This document shows positions 24,026 to 33,452 of a stretch of 64,000 bases of DNA, piece after piece. The notes below the pieces were generated by a model. The model saw only the letters and a program-made list of their open reading frames with translations. It ran no database searches and was not told the origin of the DNA. Source of the DNA: Halorussus lipolyticus (lineage in GTDB: Archaea > Halobacteriota > Halobacteria > Halobacteriales > Haladaptataceae); assembly GCF_029338375.1 (NCBI RefSeq), contig NZ_CP119804.1:434001-498000 (forward strand), in the 5' to 3' direction. A program made the position numbers and the translations under genes. How positions within the stretch are numbered: the stretch's first letter is position 1; each line of letters starts with the position of its first letter.

Positions 24026-25653
24026 GCCAGCAATTCGTCGTCGCACCGCTCCTCGTGGCGCTCGTCACCGCAATCGCAACCCTGCTGACCCGGCGGTTCG
24101 GCCGAGTGCAGGTCATCCTGAGTCTGCTGGGCGGGTTCGGCTACCTCGGCGCAGTCGCGTGGCTGGTCTCGAAGGTGGACCCCCTCGGCGCGAGCAACAT
24201 CTTCAGCTACCAGCTAGCGAACTGGCAGGCACCGTTCGGCATCACGATAGTCGCCGACTCGCTGTCGGCGTTCATGCTGGCGTTCTCAGCTGTCATCGCG
24301 TTCGCCGCGCTCGTCTTCTCGGCGAGTTACGTGGACAGTTTCGGCCAGCAGGTCTCGTACCATCCGCTGTTCCACTTCATGATGGTCGGCGTCACGGGGT
24401 CGTTCCTCACGGGCGACATCTTCAATCTGTTCGTCTGGTTCGAGGTCATGCTGATGTCGAGTTACGTCCTCGTCGTCTTCTACAGCGGGAAGGAACACAC
24501 GCGGGCGGCGCTCCAATACGTCGTGCTGAACCTCGTAGGGAGCGCCGTGATGTTGCTCGCCATCGGCGGTCTCTACTCGACCACCGGGACGCTCAACATG
24601 GCCGACCTCGCTCGCCGGGTCGCAAATCCCGCGGCCTACGGCGACTTCGCCATCGCGCCGGTACTGGGTCTGTCGGCCCTGCTGTTCGCGGTCTTCGCGC
24701 TGAAGGCCGGTCTCGCGCCCTTCCAGTTCTGGGTGCCCTCGGCCTACCGCGCCGCGCCCGCACCGGTCTCGGCGATGCTGGCTGGCGTCGTCAAGAAGGT
24801 CGGCATCTACGCCATCATCCGGGTCTACTTCACGGTGTTCGGCGCGGCCGCCATCTCGGGGCTGTCGCTTCCGGGCATGTCGGTCCCGGATGGCGGGAGC
24901 GCCCTGCTGGCGTTCTACGGACCCATCCTGTTCGTGATGGCGTCTGCGAGCATCATCGTCGGCGGTCTGGGCGCAGTCGCCCGCGACGACATCGACGGCC
25001 TGCTGGCGTACTCGTCCATCGGTCAGGTCGGGTTCATCGTCCTGCCGCTGGCCATCGCGGCGACTGCGCCGACCGAGGAGATTCGCGTCCTCGGGGTGGC
25101 CGCTGGGCTGGTCTACGCGCTCAATCACGGCTTCGCCAAGGGCCTGCTGTTCCTCGCCAGCGGCGCGGTCTACGACGCCGTGGGGTCCGAGGAGTTCCCC
25201 GACCTCGGCGGCCTGACCGAGAGCGCGCCGTGGCTCTCGGGCGGGTTCTTCGTCGGGGCCTTGGCGCTCATCGGCATCCCGCCGCTATCGGGCTTCTTCG
25301 GCAAGATGCTGGTCTTCGACGCGGCGGGCCGAGCGAGCGCCGCGGGCATCGACGGGTCGAACGCCGCGCTCGGGGTCGCGCTGGTCGGCGCGATTTTGAC
25401 CATCGCGTACTTCTCCCGAGCGTGGAACCGCGGCTTCTGGGGCGAACCGCCCTTGCTGGTCCGGAACGCGGACGCCAAGTTCTCACTGGTCGCAGTCGTG
25501 GTCGCGCTGGCGCTGGCCATCGCGCTCCTCGGCGTCGGGTTCGACGTGGTGATGCAGGCCGCGAACGCCGGGGCCGAGGCCGCACTCGACAGGCAGGGAT
25601 ACATCGACGCCGTGCTTGGTGCTGGCGAGAGTAGCGGAGGTGGTCACGCATGA
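24022..25653 (+). CDS. mnhD: Mrp antiporter subunit D (NuoM/N-like)
   Basis: 543 aa, ATG overlapping the mnhC stop. Fourteen TM helices. Conserved Glu in FVWFEVMLMSSYVLV, Lys in FALKAGLAPFQFWVPSAYRAAPAPVSAML, and Lys in VVKKVGIYAI are the residues used for proton transfer in this family. A second antiporter core beside mnhA. Confidence 0.95.
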   Translation: MSQQFVVAPLLVALVTAIATLLTRRFGRVQVILSLLGGFGYLGAVAWLVSKVDPLGASNIFSYQLANWQAPFGITIVADSLSAFMLAFSAVIAFAALVFSASYVDSFGQQVSYHPLFHFMMVGVTGSFLTGDIFNLFVWFEVMLMSSYVLVVFYSGKEHTRAALQYVVLNLVGSAVMLLAIGGLYSTTGTLNMADLARRVANPAAYGDFAIAPVLGLSALLFAVFALKAGLAPFQFWVPSAYRAAPAPVSAMLAGVVKKVGIYAIIRVYFTVFGAAAISGLSLPGMSVPDGGSALLAFYGPILFVMASASIIVGGLGAVARDDIDGLLAYSSIGQVGFIVLPLAIAATAPTEEIRVLGVAAGLVYALNHGFAKGLLFLASGAVYDAVGSEEFPDLGGLTESAPWLSGGFFVGALALIGIPPLSGFFGKMLVFDAAGRASAAGIDGSNAALGVALVGAILTIAYFSRAWNRGFWGEPPLLVRNADAKFSLVAVVVALALAIALLGVGFDVVMQAANAGAEAALDRQGYIDAVLGAGESSGGGHA

Positions 25654-26276
25654 ACCCCCGCAAGTGGCCTGTCATCGGCGTCCTGCTGGCGGTCCTCTGG
25701 CTATTCGTCCGCGGGGTCGCACTCGACCCGATGGCCATCCTCGGCGAGTTCATCATCGGTCTCGGCTTGGGCCTCCCGGTCGCGTTCGCCTTCCGGCGGT
25801 TCTACACCGAGCGGACCGCGCTGGCGCGAAACGTCAGGGCGGCCCCCTACGTCGCGGTCTACGTCGGCGTGTTCCTCAAGGAACTGCTGACGGCGAACCT
25901 CGACGTGGCCTACCGGGTCCTCGCGCCGGGGATGCCCATCAACCCCGACGTGGTGGTCGTCCCGCTTCGGGTCGAGACCGACGCCGCCATCACGACGATT
26001 GCCAACTCGATTACGCTGACACCCGGTACCCTCACTATGGACTACGACGACGAGACGAACACGCTGTACGTACACGGTATCACCGGCCGGAACCGCGAGG
26101 ACGTAGTTGAACCCATCCGGACGTGGGAGGACTACGCGCTGGTTATCTTCGACGAGGAGCGAAAGCCCGGCGACCCCGTGCCCCAAGTCCCCGGCGCGCC
26201 GCAGGCGGAGGGCCGCACGGATGGCGGTCCGGCGGTAGAGGACGACGACGACGGAGGTGAGACCGATGGCGAGTGA
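25650..26276 (+). CDS. mnhE: Mrp antiporter subunit E
   Basis: 208 aa, ATG overlapping the mnhD stop. Two to three N-terminal TM helices, then the conserved soluble part VVPLRVETDAAITTIANSITLTPGT and DYDDETNTLYVHG. The last ~45 residues form an acidic tail beyond the usual ~160-residue family length, a normal haloarchaeal extension. Confidence 0.94.
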   Translation: MNPRKWPVIGVLLAVLWLFVRGVALDPMAILGEFIIGLGLGLPVAFAFRRFYTERTALARNVRAAPYVAVYVGVFLKELLTANLDVAYRVLAPGMPINPDVVVVPLRVETDAAITTIANSITLTPGTLTMDYDDETNTLYVHGITGRNREDVVEPIRTWEDYALVIFDEERKPGDPVPQVPGAPQAEGRTDGGPAVEDDDDGGETDGE

Positions 26277-26553
26277 CCTCGCGCTCCTCGGGCCGGTCGT
26301 TGACGCCGGCCTGATTCTGGCCGCCGCGCTCACCCTGCTGGCGGGCTATCGGGTTATCAAGGGACCGACGGTGCCCGACCGGGTGGTCGCGCTCGACACC
26401 ATCGGGACCAACGTCGTGGCCATCGCGGTCCTGTTCGCGCTCGACTCCGGGCAGGGCCTGTTCGTGACGGTCAGCCTCGTGTTGGCCATCATCGGGTTCA
26501 TCAGCACTATCGCGGTCAGCCAGTACGTCATCGAGGGAGACATCATCGAATAA
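26266..26553 (+). CDS. mnhF: Mrp antiporter subunit F
   Basis: 95 aa. Start ATG 26266 is preceded by a clear Shine-Dalgarno GGAGGTGA (26252-26259) and overlaps the end of mnhE by 11 bases; an upstream GTG at 26257 lies inside that SD and is less likely. Three TM helices with GPTVPDRVVALDTIG, the MnhF signature. Confidence 0.92.
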   Translation: MASDLALLGPVVDAGLILAAALTLLAGYRVIKGPTVPDRVVALDTIGTNVVAIAVLFALDSGQGLFVTVSLVLAIIGFISTIAVSQYVIEGDIIE

Positions 26554-26555
26554 CC

Positions 26556-26888
26556 ATGAACGAAATCCACCAACTCGTCGTTGCGGCGCTCGTCGTCGTC
26601 GGGAGTTTCTTCCTACTGGTCGGTACGGTCGGCCTGCTCAGGCTTCCCGACGTGTACAACCGGATGCACGCTACCAGCAAGGCGACCACGCTCGGGGCCT
26701 CGTCTCTGCTCCTCGCGGGGTTCGTCTACTACGGTCCGCAGGGTGCAGGCCTGACCTCGCTGGTCGGCATCGTCTTCCTGTTCCTGACCGCGCCGACCGG
26801 CGCGCACCTCATCTCCCGGTCGGCCCAGAAGATGGGCGTGCCCTTATTCGGGAAGGAGGCCAAGTGGCCGGGCGAGGAGTCCGACTGA
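26556..26888 (+). CDS. mnhG: Mrp antiporter subunit G
   Basis: 110 aa, two bases after mnhF. Three TM helices with LLRLPDVYNRMHATSKATTLGASSLLL, the family signature, and TAPTGAHLISRSA near the end. Last gene of the operon; all seven Mrp subunits are present and in ABCDEFG order. Function: Na+ efflux and pH control in a hypersaline cell. Confidence 0.94.
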   Translation: MNEIHQLVVAALVVVGSFFLLVGTVGLLRLPDVYNRMHATSKATTLGASSLLLAGFVYYGPQGAGLTSLVGIVFLFLTAPTGAHLISRSAQKMGVPLFGKEAKWPGEESD

Positions 26889-27101
26889 TTCCCCCGAGGC
26901 AACCCGGACAGTTCTTTCGCAAACGAGATTGTTTCTTTCCCAATCGTAGCGGTGTCTCTACCGACCGGCGGCGCTCGAATCGCCAGCGGGCGGCCGGCGT
27001 TCGAAACCAACGTCGCCATAATTTGTTCTAGTTTACTTACTTTAATTTAATCTATTCGATAGGTATAGATGGCTTCACAGAGTCAGATACCGTAGATTCA
27101 G

Positions 27102-28712
27102 ATGAAGTTCGGAAACAGACGACGAGTACGCGAACGTATCGCCGGGGTCGGCGTCGTCCCGGTCGCAGTGGCACTCCTCGTGCTGACCGCGGGTGTCGCA
27201 CCGGTCGCAGGTGCTGTGACCGCAGACGAAGCAAGTACGGAAACGATGACTGACTCCCCTGCGAGGACGGGCGCGTCGGTGTCCGGGACCGCTATCTCGG
27301 GATGTCAGCAAGCCCCCATCGACCAGTCGGGCGTCTACAACCTGACCGCCGACGTGACCGACAGTACTCAGCAGTACTGCCTCAACGTCACCGCCGACGA
27401 CGTGGTGCTTGACGGGATGGGCCACACCCTCCAAGGCGTCGGCGTGGGGAACGACACCATCGCTACCCCGCCGGTCGGCGTCTACGTCACCGGCCGGAAC
27501 GTCACTATCAGGAACGTCACCATCGACCACTGGCAGACCGGCGTCGCCTACCGAAACGCCTCGTCGCACATCTACGACTCCCAGATTACCGACATCGACC
27601 TCGACGGCGTGACGGCGCGTAACTCGACGGTCGAACTCGTGAACACGCTCGTCACCGCCGACGACGACGGTCTACAGGCCTCCGACTCCGAATTGACGGT
27701 GTTCACCTCGCGCATCACCGACGCCAACGACACCAACCTCCAGCGAGGAGTCCGAGTCAACGACCACACCCACTTGGTCGTGACGACGAGTACCATCGAG
27801 GACGCCGCCATCACGGGCGTCTTCGTCAACACCTTCTCGTCGGCCTACCTCTGGAACAACACCATCGCCGACAGCGAGGTCGGCGTCGAACTCGACTCGG
27901 GGTCGTCCAGCGGCCACTTCACCGAGAACGTGATTCGCGGCTCCGACAGCCACGGGGTCCGCCTCGTGGACTCGAACGTCACACTGTTCTCGGACAACAC
28001 GATACGGGACGTGGGCGGCCACGGCCTGCTCCTCGAATCCTCGGTCGCTAACGTCTCGTTCACCGACTTCGTGAATGTCAGTCAGTCGGCGGTGGTGCTG
28101 GACGCGAATTCGCCCGCTGAGCAGACGGAAATCCACCGCACCGACCTCCGGAACGTGAGCGAGTACGGCGTGGACAACCGCAACGCCTCGGCGGTCGTGA
28201 ACGCGACCCACAACCGGTGGGGCGCGAAGACCGGTCCGTCCTCGGACTCGACTGATGCGGACGCGCCCTTCGCCGACCCGTCCTCCGGCGCGCTGGCAGA
28301 CGGCGGCGGAGCGATGGTCTCTGAGGGTTCGACCCCCGGCGTCTCGAACGTCCGGTTCGACCCGCTCCGTGTCGGTTCGCTGACGACCACGACGACGAGT
28401 TCGACCGCCACCACGACGACGAGTCCGACCGCAACCACGACGGCGAGTCCGACCGCAACCACGACCGGCGCGGCCCCGACTGCGACCGCGACGACCGGAA
28501 CTGAGACGAACGGAACCGCGACGACTGCGATGGGGTCGGCCAACACGACCACCGAGGCGCTCGACGCCACCACCGGCACCGAGACGAAAGCCTCCGGCGA
28601 GGACGCCGAAGCGACTGGCGGCGAGGCCTCGACGCCCGGATTCACCCCCGTCACTGCGGTCGTGGCGGTGCTGACGTTCGCCCTCCTCGCAGTGCGAAAC
28701 CGACAGTCGTAG
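27102..28712 (+). CDS. Secreted parallel beta-helix protein with PGF-CTERM anchor
   Basis: 536 aa. Sec-type signal helix (~15-37), then a ~300-residue right-handed beta-helix of NosD/PbH1 repeats (recurring N-[ST]-[IV]-x-[DN]-[ST] rungs, LDGMGHTLQG cap). It is rich in N-x-S/T sequons. Then a Thr/Ala/Pro-poor mucin-like stalk (~405-500) and a C-terminal tripartite PGF-CTERM: TPGF, hydrophobic helix, Arg-containing end. PGF-CTERM proteins are cut by archaeosortase A and lipid-anchored to the surface. A related protein follows at 28862. Glycan or surface-layer binding is a guess. Confidence 0.82.
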   Translation: MKFGNRRRVRERIAGVGVVPVAVALLVLTAGVAPVAGAVTADEASTETMTDSPARTGASVSGTAISGCQQAPIDQSGVYNLTADVTDSTQQYCLNVTADDVVLDGMGHTLQGVGVGNDTIATPPVGVYVTGRNVTIRNVTIDHWQTGVAYRNASSHIYDSQITDIDLDGVTARNSTVELVNTLVTADDDGLQASDSELTVFTSRITDANDTNLQRGVRVNDHTHLVVTTSTIEDAAITGVFVNTFSSAYLWNNTIADSEVGVELDSGSSSGHFTENVIRGSDSHGVRLVDSNVTLFSDNTIRDVGGHGLLLESSVANVSFTDFVNVSQSAVVLDANSPAEQTEIHRTDLRNVSEYGVDNRNASAVVNATHNRWGAKTGPSSDSTDADAPFADPSSGALADGGGAMVSEGSTPGVSNVRFDPLRVGSLTTTTTSSTATTTTSPTATTTASPTATTTGAAPTATATTGTETNGTATTAMGSANTTTEALDATTGTETKASGEDAEATGGEASTPGFTPVTAVVAVLTFALLAVRNRQS

Positions 28713-28827
28713 CCAACACAGCCGACCGTCGGCCGAATCGTCTTCGAGGAGTACAATCGGTTCGGACTTCGCCAACGAAGGCGAGTCCGACCGTGAAACG
28801 GTATTTTTCATGCCCGAAGTGGAAGAA

Positions 28828-28834
28828 TTATAAA
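28828..28834 (+). promoter_or_regulatory. TATA box of second beta-helix gene
   Basis: TTATAAA, centred about 31 bases before the ATG at 28862. It lies inside the longer open frame from 28793 and only ~13 bases before the ATG at 28844, so 28862 is the best-spaced start. Confidence 0.6.
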
Positions 28835-28861
28835 CGTCTGGATATGACCGAAAAGCGAGAG

Positions 28862-30598
28862 ATGAGTTCCGGAGAACGCTCACACGGATTTAGCACGCAC
28901 CGATTCGCAGAGATACTGGCCACCGCGGTGGCCCTCCTCGTGGTCTCGTCGGCGGTCGTCACGCCGGTCGCCGGAGCGGTCGCACCCGGCAGTAGCGCCA
29001 ACACATCGGCCACGCAGACCAAGACTATTTCGAGTTGTCCGAAAGCCCCCATCACCCAGTCCGGGGTCTACACGCTGACCAGCAATCTGACCAACAGTAC
29101 CGCCGACGGGTGCATCGAAATCGACGCCAGCGACGTGGTTATCGACGGCAACGGCCACACGCTGACGGGAACCGGCGAGGGCAACCTCAGCGCGTTCTAC
29201 GCTTCGAGCGCCGTCGCCCCGCAGAAGGGGACGCCCGGCATCGAGAACGTCACTATCAAAAACGTCCGCGCTGAGGGCTGGACCCGGTCGGTATGGGTTC
29301 GCCGGGCGTCCGACGTGACCGTCACCGACAGCCATCTGCGCGACGGCCTCCGAGGCGTCGTCTTCTACAAGGTGAACGACTCGTCCGTCACCGACGTGAC
29401 CGCCACGCAGTTCGCGGAGGGCGTCGTCTTCTGGACCGCCCGGAACACGACCGTCGCTCGAAACAACCTCTCGGACAACGACGGGCGCGGCATCCACGTC
29501 GGAGCCTATCCGTTCGAGAACAGCAGTAGCCGGCGAGTCCGCATCGTCAACAACACGCTCAACCACAACTTCCTCTTCGGGGCGTTCGTCTCGCAGGCCT
29601 CGGAGTACACGACGATAGAGAACAACACCGCCGTCGGCAACCGACTCAACGGTATCAACGTCACTAACGGGTCCGACCACACTGCCGTCGCCGACAACAC
29701 GGTCCTCGACACGACCGGCGACGTGGGCGCTCCGTTCGGACAACCGAGCGGTATCGCCGTCTCCGACTCGAAGCACGTCAAAGTCGTCGGCAACACCGTC
29801 CAAAACAACAGCGGCAACGGTATCAACGTCACCGACACGCGGAAGTTCCCGGAGAACAGTTCGAGCGTGACCGTCACCAGCAACAGCGTCCGCGGGAACG
29901 CCCTCCACGGGATTCGCGTCGAGGGGTCGCCACAGACCGGAATCGGCAACAACACCATCGTTGCGAACCGACTGGGCGGCATCCTCCTCGAAGACTCCCC
30001 CGCGAGTCTGCTCTCGAACAACGACGTATCCGCTCACCTCAAGCGGGCGGACAACACATCGACCGGTCTCGAACTCCGCGGTGACTACCGGAACGTCAAC
30101 GTCTTCGACAACGGCTTCCAAGACAACTGGGTCGGCGTCGAGGTGGCGAACGGTTCCCACGGTCCCGCCATCCGTTCCAACCGAATCGAGACGAACAACT
30201 ACGCCGGCGTCCTCCTCGAGGCAGGTGCCCCGGCGAACCGAGTCCAGATTCACAACAACAACCTCGGCGGGAACGTCGAGTACGGCGTCTACAACCACGA
30301 GGACAACGCCGTGGTGAACGCGACCGGTAACTACTGGGGCGAGGCCAGCGGGCCGTCGTCGAACTCGTCGGACAGTGATGCGCCGTTCGAGGACCCGGAC
30401 ACGGGCGCGCTCGCCTCCGGCAACGGGTCAGCCGTCTCGGAAGGTTCGACCGCGGGCGTCTCGAACGTCCAGTTCGACCCCGCGAAGAACGCATCGGCCG
30501 CAACCGGGAGTTCGCCCGGATTCACCCCCGCAACCGTGGTCGTGGCATTGCTGGCGCTGGCGTTGCTGGCGCTCCGACCGCGCGAGGAGTCGGACTGA
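28862..30598 (+). CDS. Secreted parallel beta-helix protein with PGF-CTERM anchor (paralogue)
   Basis: 578 aa from ATG 28862. Signal helix ~18-40, a SSCPKAPITQSGVYTL N-cap shared with the preceding protein (CQQAPIDQSGVYNL there), then about fourteen PbH1 rungs with frequent NNT/NNS and GI.V. motifs, NATGNYWGEASGPSSNS before the end (NATHNRWGAKTGPSSDS in the paralogue), and a PGF-CTERM tail (SPGFTPATVVVALLALALLALR). It lacks the long Thr-rich stalk of its neighbour. Tandem duplication followed by divergence is likely. Family proteins bind or process surface polysaccharides; no catalytic site can be assigned. Confidence 0.82.
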   Translation: MSSGERSHGFSTHRFAEILATAVALLVVSSAVVTPVAGAVAPGSSANTSATQTKTISSCPKAPITQSGVYTLTSNLTNSTADGCIEIDASDVVIDGNGHTLTGTGEGNLSAFYASSAVAPQKGTPGIENVTIKNVRAEGWTRSVWVRRASDVTVTDSHLRDGLRGVVFYKVNDSSVTDVTATQFAEGVVFWTARNTTVARNNLSDNDGRGIHVGAYPFENSSSRRVRIVNNTLNHNFLFGAFVSQASEYTTIENNTAVGNRLNGINVTNGSDHTAVADNTVLDTTGDVGAPFGQPSGIAVSDSKHVKVVGNTVQNNSGNGINVTDTRKFPENSSSVTVTSNSVRGNALHGIRVEGSPQTGIGNNTIVANRLGGILLEDSPASLLSNNDVSAHLKRADNTSTGLELRGDYRNVNVFDNGFQDNWVGVEVANGSHGPAIRSNRIETNNYAGVLLEAGAPANRVQIHNNNLGGNVEYGVYNHEDNAVVNATGNYWGEASGPSSNSSDSDAPFEDPDTGALASGNGSAVSEGSTAGVSNVQFDPAKNASAATGSSPGFTPATVVVALLALALLALRPREESD

Positions 30599-30709
30599 CG
30601 AACACGCTCGCCGACCACGCAATTGTTTTCGTTTTCTAAAGCCGTATTTTGATTGCCCGTCTGGGTACGCTACGTCGGTGAAGCGACTCCGCACCGAATC
30701 AAGCGACGG

Positions 30710-31864
30710 TTACAGTTCCTCGGCCAACTCCTCGGCCACCTTCCGCCCCAACTCCGATTTCGTCCCCTCGTACTCCCGCGTGCTGTTCTCGCGGACGAAC
30801 AGCGTCCGGGTCTGGTCGTCGCCCATGACGCTGGCGTCGTTGGCGACGACGAACGAGAGGTCCGCGCGCTGGCGGGTGTCGCGGGCCGCCGAAATCATCG
30901 CCGCGTCGTCGCCCGATGTCTCGGCCTTGAACCCGACGATGGGCAGGTCGCTGACCGCTCGAACCGAGTCGATGAGTTTCGGCGTCGGCGTCAGGTCGAG
31001 GCTGAGGTCCTTCCCGGACCGAATCTTCTCGTCTGCAGTCTCGACGGTGTAGTCCGAGATGGCCGCGGCCGAGACCAGCGCGTCTGCGGCACCCGCCGAG
31101 GCCCGGTCTACGACTTCTTCGGTCATCTCCTCGGCGGTTTCGACCTGCGCGACTTCGGCGTAGGGAACGTCCTCGCCGTCGTGGACCAGCGTCACGTCCG
31201 CGCCGAGGACGTAGCAGGCCCGAGCGACCGCCCGACCGGTCTTGCCCGACGAGCGATTCGTCAGGACGCGCACCGGGTCGATGGGTTCGCTGGTCGCGCC
31301 GCTGGTCACGACCACGTTCGCGCCCTCGAAGCGGTCGGGCGAGACGGCGCGGGCGACCTCGGTGGCGATGGCGTCCTCGGTGGCGATTTTGGCCTTGCCC
31401 TCCTCGATTCGGGGCGCGACGAACTCGACGCCCCACGACTCTACTCTGTCGATGGCCTCCAGCACGCCGGGGTGGTCGTACATCGGTTCGTGCATGGCGG
31501 GAGCGATGACCGTCGGGACGCCCGCGCCGAGGGCGGTGGTCGCGCAGGTGGTGACGGGCGAATCGTCGATTGCGGACGCGATTTTGCCGACCGTGTTGGC
31601 GGTCGCTGGCGCAATCAGGAACACGTCGGCCCACCCGTCCCGACCGCAGAGTTCGACGTGTTCGACGTCGCCCGTAATCTCGGTTACGACGGGGTTGTTC
31701 GTTGCGAACTCGACCGCCCAAGGGTGAACGATTCCCTGCGCGCTGTCGGTCGTGACCGCCCGGACCGACGCGCCGCGGCGGCGGAGTTCGTGGGCCAACT
31801 CGACTACCTTCACCGCCGCGATGCTACCGGTCACACCCAGCGCGACGTTGACTCCCGCGAGCAT
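30710..31864 (-). CDS. coaBC: Phosphopantothenoylcysteine decarboxylase / phosphopantothenate-cysteine ligase
   Basis: 384 aa from ATG 31862-31864. N-terminal flavoprotein CoaC: LGVTGSIAAVKV, catalytic His in GIVHPWAVEFAT, and the substrate-binding region APAMHEPMYDHP. C-terminal CoaB: VVTSGATSEPIDPVRVLTNRSSGKTG, ALVSAAAISDYTV, and the lysine stretch TPTPKLID. The bifunctional enzyme turns phosphopantothenate into phosphopantetheine for coenzyme A. Full length; single gene. Confidence 0.93.
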   Translation of the reverse strand: MLAGVNVALGVTGSIAAVKVVELAHELRRRGASVRAVTTDSAQGIVHPWAVEFATNNPVVTEITGDVEHVELCGRDGWADVFLIAPATANTVGKIASAIDDSPVTTCATTALGAGVPTVIAPAMHEPMYDHPGVLEAIDRVESWGVEFVAPRIEEGKAKIATEDAIATEVARAVSPDRFEGANVVVTSGATSEPIDPVRVLTNRSSGKTGRAVARACYVLGADVTLVHDGEDVPYAEVAQVETAEEMTEEVVDRASAGAADALVSAAAISDYTVETADEKIRSGKDLSLDLTPTPKLIDSVRAVSDLPIVGFKAETSGDDAAMISAARDTRQRADLSFVVANDASVMGDDQTRTLFVRENSTREYEGTKSELGRKVAEELAEEL

Positions 31865-32070
31865 TACCCGACGTTCGGTTCCTGATAGGTTAAAGAGGTA
31901 CGGGTTGCGGTCGGTCCCGGCGGACCACCGAACTCGTCGCAACGAGACCGTTCGGGGATATTTTAAACCAGTAAGTCTGCATTGAACAGTCGGAACAGTC
32001 GGAACGGACGGTCGAAATCGGCGGGACCGAAGTACCGGTTAATGTACCCCCGGCGCTACGTGGTTCACGT

Positions 32071-32448
32071 ATGACGGACCAATTCGGAAACGAGACAATC
32101 GAGGACGTAAGCGAGGCTTTCAATCTACTCAGAAACGCCCGACGCCGCGGCGTCCTCTACGTCCTCCGGCAGAAGGGCCAGACCGGCGTGAAGACGCTCG
32201 CCCGGCGCATCTCGGCGTGGCAGTCCGGCGAGGGCGAACGGGCACCCGACTCAGCAGACGTCGAGATGTCGCTGGTTCACTCGCACCTGCCCAAACTGCA
32301 GGCGGCGGATGTGGTCGAGTACGACCGCGAGGCGGGCACGGTCGAACTCGCCGAGTCCGCGAGGAACCTCGACCCGCTCCTGCGTTGCACTCGGGAGCGC
32401 GAACCCGGATTCTCCACCGGCGTCACTCTGCAAATGTCGAACGTGTAG
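32071..32448 (+). CDS. Winged-helix regulator-like protein (DUF7344-like)
   Basis: 125 aa. The start FNLLRNARRRGVLYVLRQKG is the first helix pair of the haloarchaeal DUF7344 winged-helix domain (name from memory), followed by KTLARRISAWQSGE, VHSHLPKLQAADVVEYDREAGTVEL (recognition helix and wing). No ligand domain. Probably a DNA-binding transcription factor; targets unknown. Lone gene between coaBC (divergent) and rpl11 (convergent). Confidence 0.75.
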   Translation: MTDQFGNETIEDVSEAFNLLRNARRRGVLYVLRQKGQTGVKTLARRISAWQSGEGERAPDSADVEMSLVHSHLPKLQAADVVEYDREAGTVELAESARNLDPLLRCTREREPGFSTGVTLQMSNV

Positions 32449-32590
32449 CGCCGACCTGTTGACGAGTCCGGACGTGACGATTCGCTTTCTTCGACGCAGA
32501 ACCTGTCACTGGCGAGACGCACGGGATGCTGGACGCGAAACGCACGAGTAGCGAGCGGGGTCTCTCGGTCGAAACAAGCGGCAAGAAAGA

Positions 32591-33070
32591 TTACGCTTCG
32601 AGGAGCGTGTCGTCGTACTCGCCAGCGTCCACCTTCTCCTTGAACTCTCGGGCGTCGTCGCCCTCGATGGTGACGCCCAGCGAGGCGCAGGTGCCGACGA
32701 TTTCCTTCGCGGCGTTCTTGGTGTCGTAGGCGAGCAGGTCCGGGGACTTCTGCTCGGCGATGGTCTTGACCTGTTCGATGGAGAGGTCCGCGACGAAATC
32801 CTCTTGGGGTTCGCCGCTTCCGGTCTCGAAACCGGCCTCGTCCTTGATGAGCGCCGCCGTCGGCGGGACGCCCACTTCGATTTCGAAGCTACCGTCGTCC
32901 TCGACCGTGATGGTCACGGGGACCTCGGTGCCGTCGAATGCTTCGGTCTGGTCGTTGATTTCGTTGACGACCTCCTGTACGTTAACCGGGGTCGGTCCGA
33001 GTTCCGGACCGAGCGGCGGACCGGGGTCCGCCTGCCCGCCAGCGACGAGTACTTCTATCGTCTCAGCCAT
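32591..33070 (-). CDS. rpl11: 50S ribosomal protein L11 (uL11)
   Basis: 159 aa. Hallmarks: GGQADPGPPLGPELGPTPVNVQEVV (the Pro-rich N-terminal RNA/EF-G contact), VPPTAALIKDEAG, and the C-terminal rRNA-binding domain with GTCASLGVTIEG. It forms the GTPase-associated centre with L10/L12 on 23S rRNA. It is unlinked here to L1, L10 and L12, which often lie nearby in haloarchaea. Confidence 0.96.
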   Translation of the reverse strand: MAETIEVLVAGGQADPGPPLGPELGPTPVNVQEVVNEINDQTEAFDGTEVPVTITVEDDGSFEIEVGVPPTAALIKDEAGFETGSGEPQEDFVADLSIEQVKTIAEQKSPDLLAYDTKNAAKEIVGTCASLGVTIEGDDAREFKEKVDAGEYDDTLLEA

Positions 33071-33118
33071 ACCTAAACGAACCCGCGCGGCGGTTTTAAG
33101 GCTTGCTAAGTCAGTCGT

Positions 33119-33334
33119 TCACTGGAAGCGCACGCCGCGACCGCTCAGAAACTCGCTGGCGTCCCGAATTTCGACCGGACTCCCGATGACGCGGACGAAC
33201 TCGCCGCCCGCCTCGTCGCCGACCTCGGAGAAGGTGAGGGTGAATCGCTCGTCCAACGCTGGCCGGAACTCCTCCAGCAGGTCCGCCGGGAGGACGAGTT
33301 GCGTAGTCTCGCGGAGAGCGACCGGTTCGGGCAT
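33119..33334 (-). CDS. Small conserved-looking haloarchaeal protein
   Basis: 71 aa from ATG 33332-33334: residues VALRETTQLVLPADLLEEFRPALDERFTLTFSEVGDEAGGEFVRVIGS then VEIRDASEFLSGRGVRFQ. A compact alpha/beta domain with no Cys or His. I recall a family named after Halobacterium gene VNG_1110C with this size next to the L11 gene, which fits; the name is from memory. Function unknown. It lies 48 bases upstream of rpl11 on the same strand and probably shares its transcript. Confidence 0.65.
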   Translation of the reverse strand: MPEPVALRETTQLVLPADLLEEFRPALDERFTLTFSEVGDEAGGEFVRVIGSPVEIRDASEFLSGRGVRFQ

Positions 33335-33452
33335 CGTCGTATGGGAGTTGTTCTCTACCGATGGTATCAACGTGTCGAAATCCCAGCGCGACTCGGCACA
33401 CAGTCCCGAAGAAAGAAAGGGTTTTTCGGCCCGTGCGACCGATTGACTGGTA

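Noticed and set aside
20848..26888. Respiratory complex I (nuo) genes
   Set aside because: NuoL/M/K-like subunits are present but with MnhB, E, F and G signatures and no quinone or Fe-S modules; this is an Mrp antiporter.
27672..30298. Two long minus-strand frames opposite the beta-helix genes
   Set aside because: They mirror Asn/Thr/Asp-rich sense codons and contain no recognisable motif.
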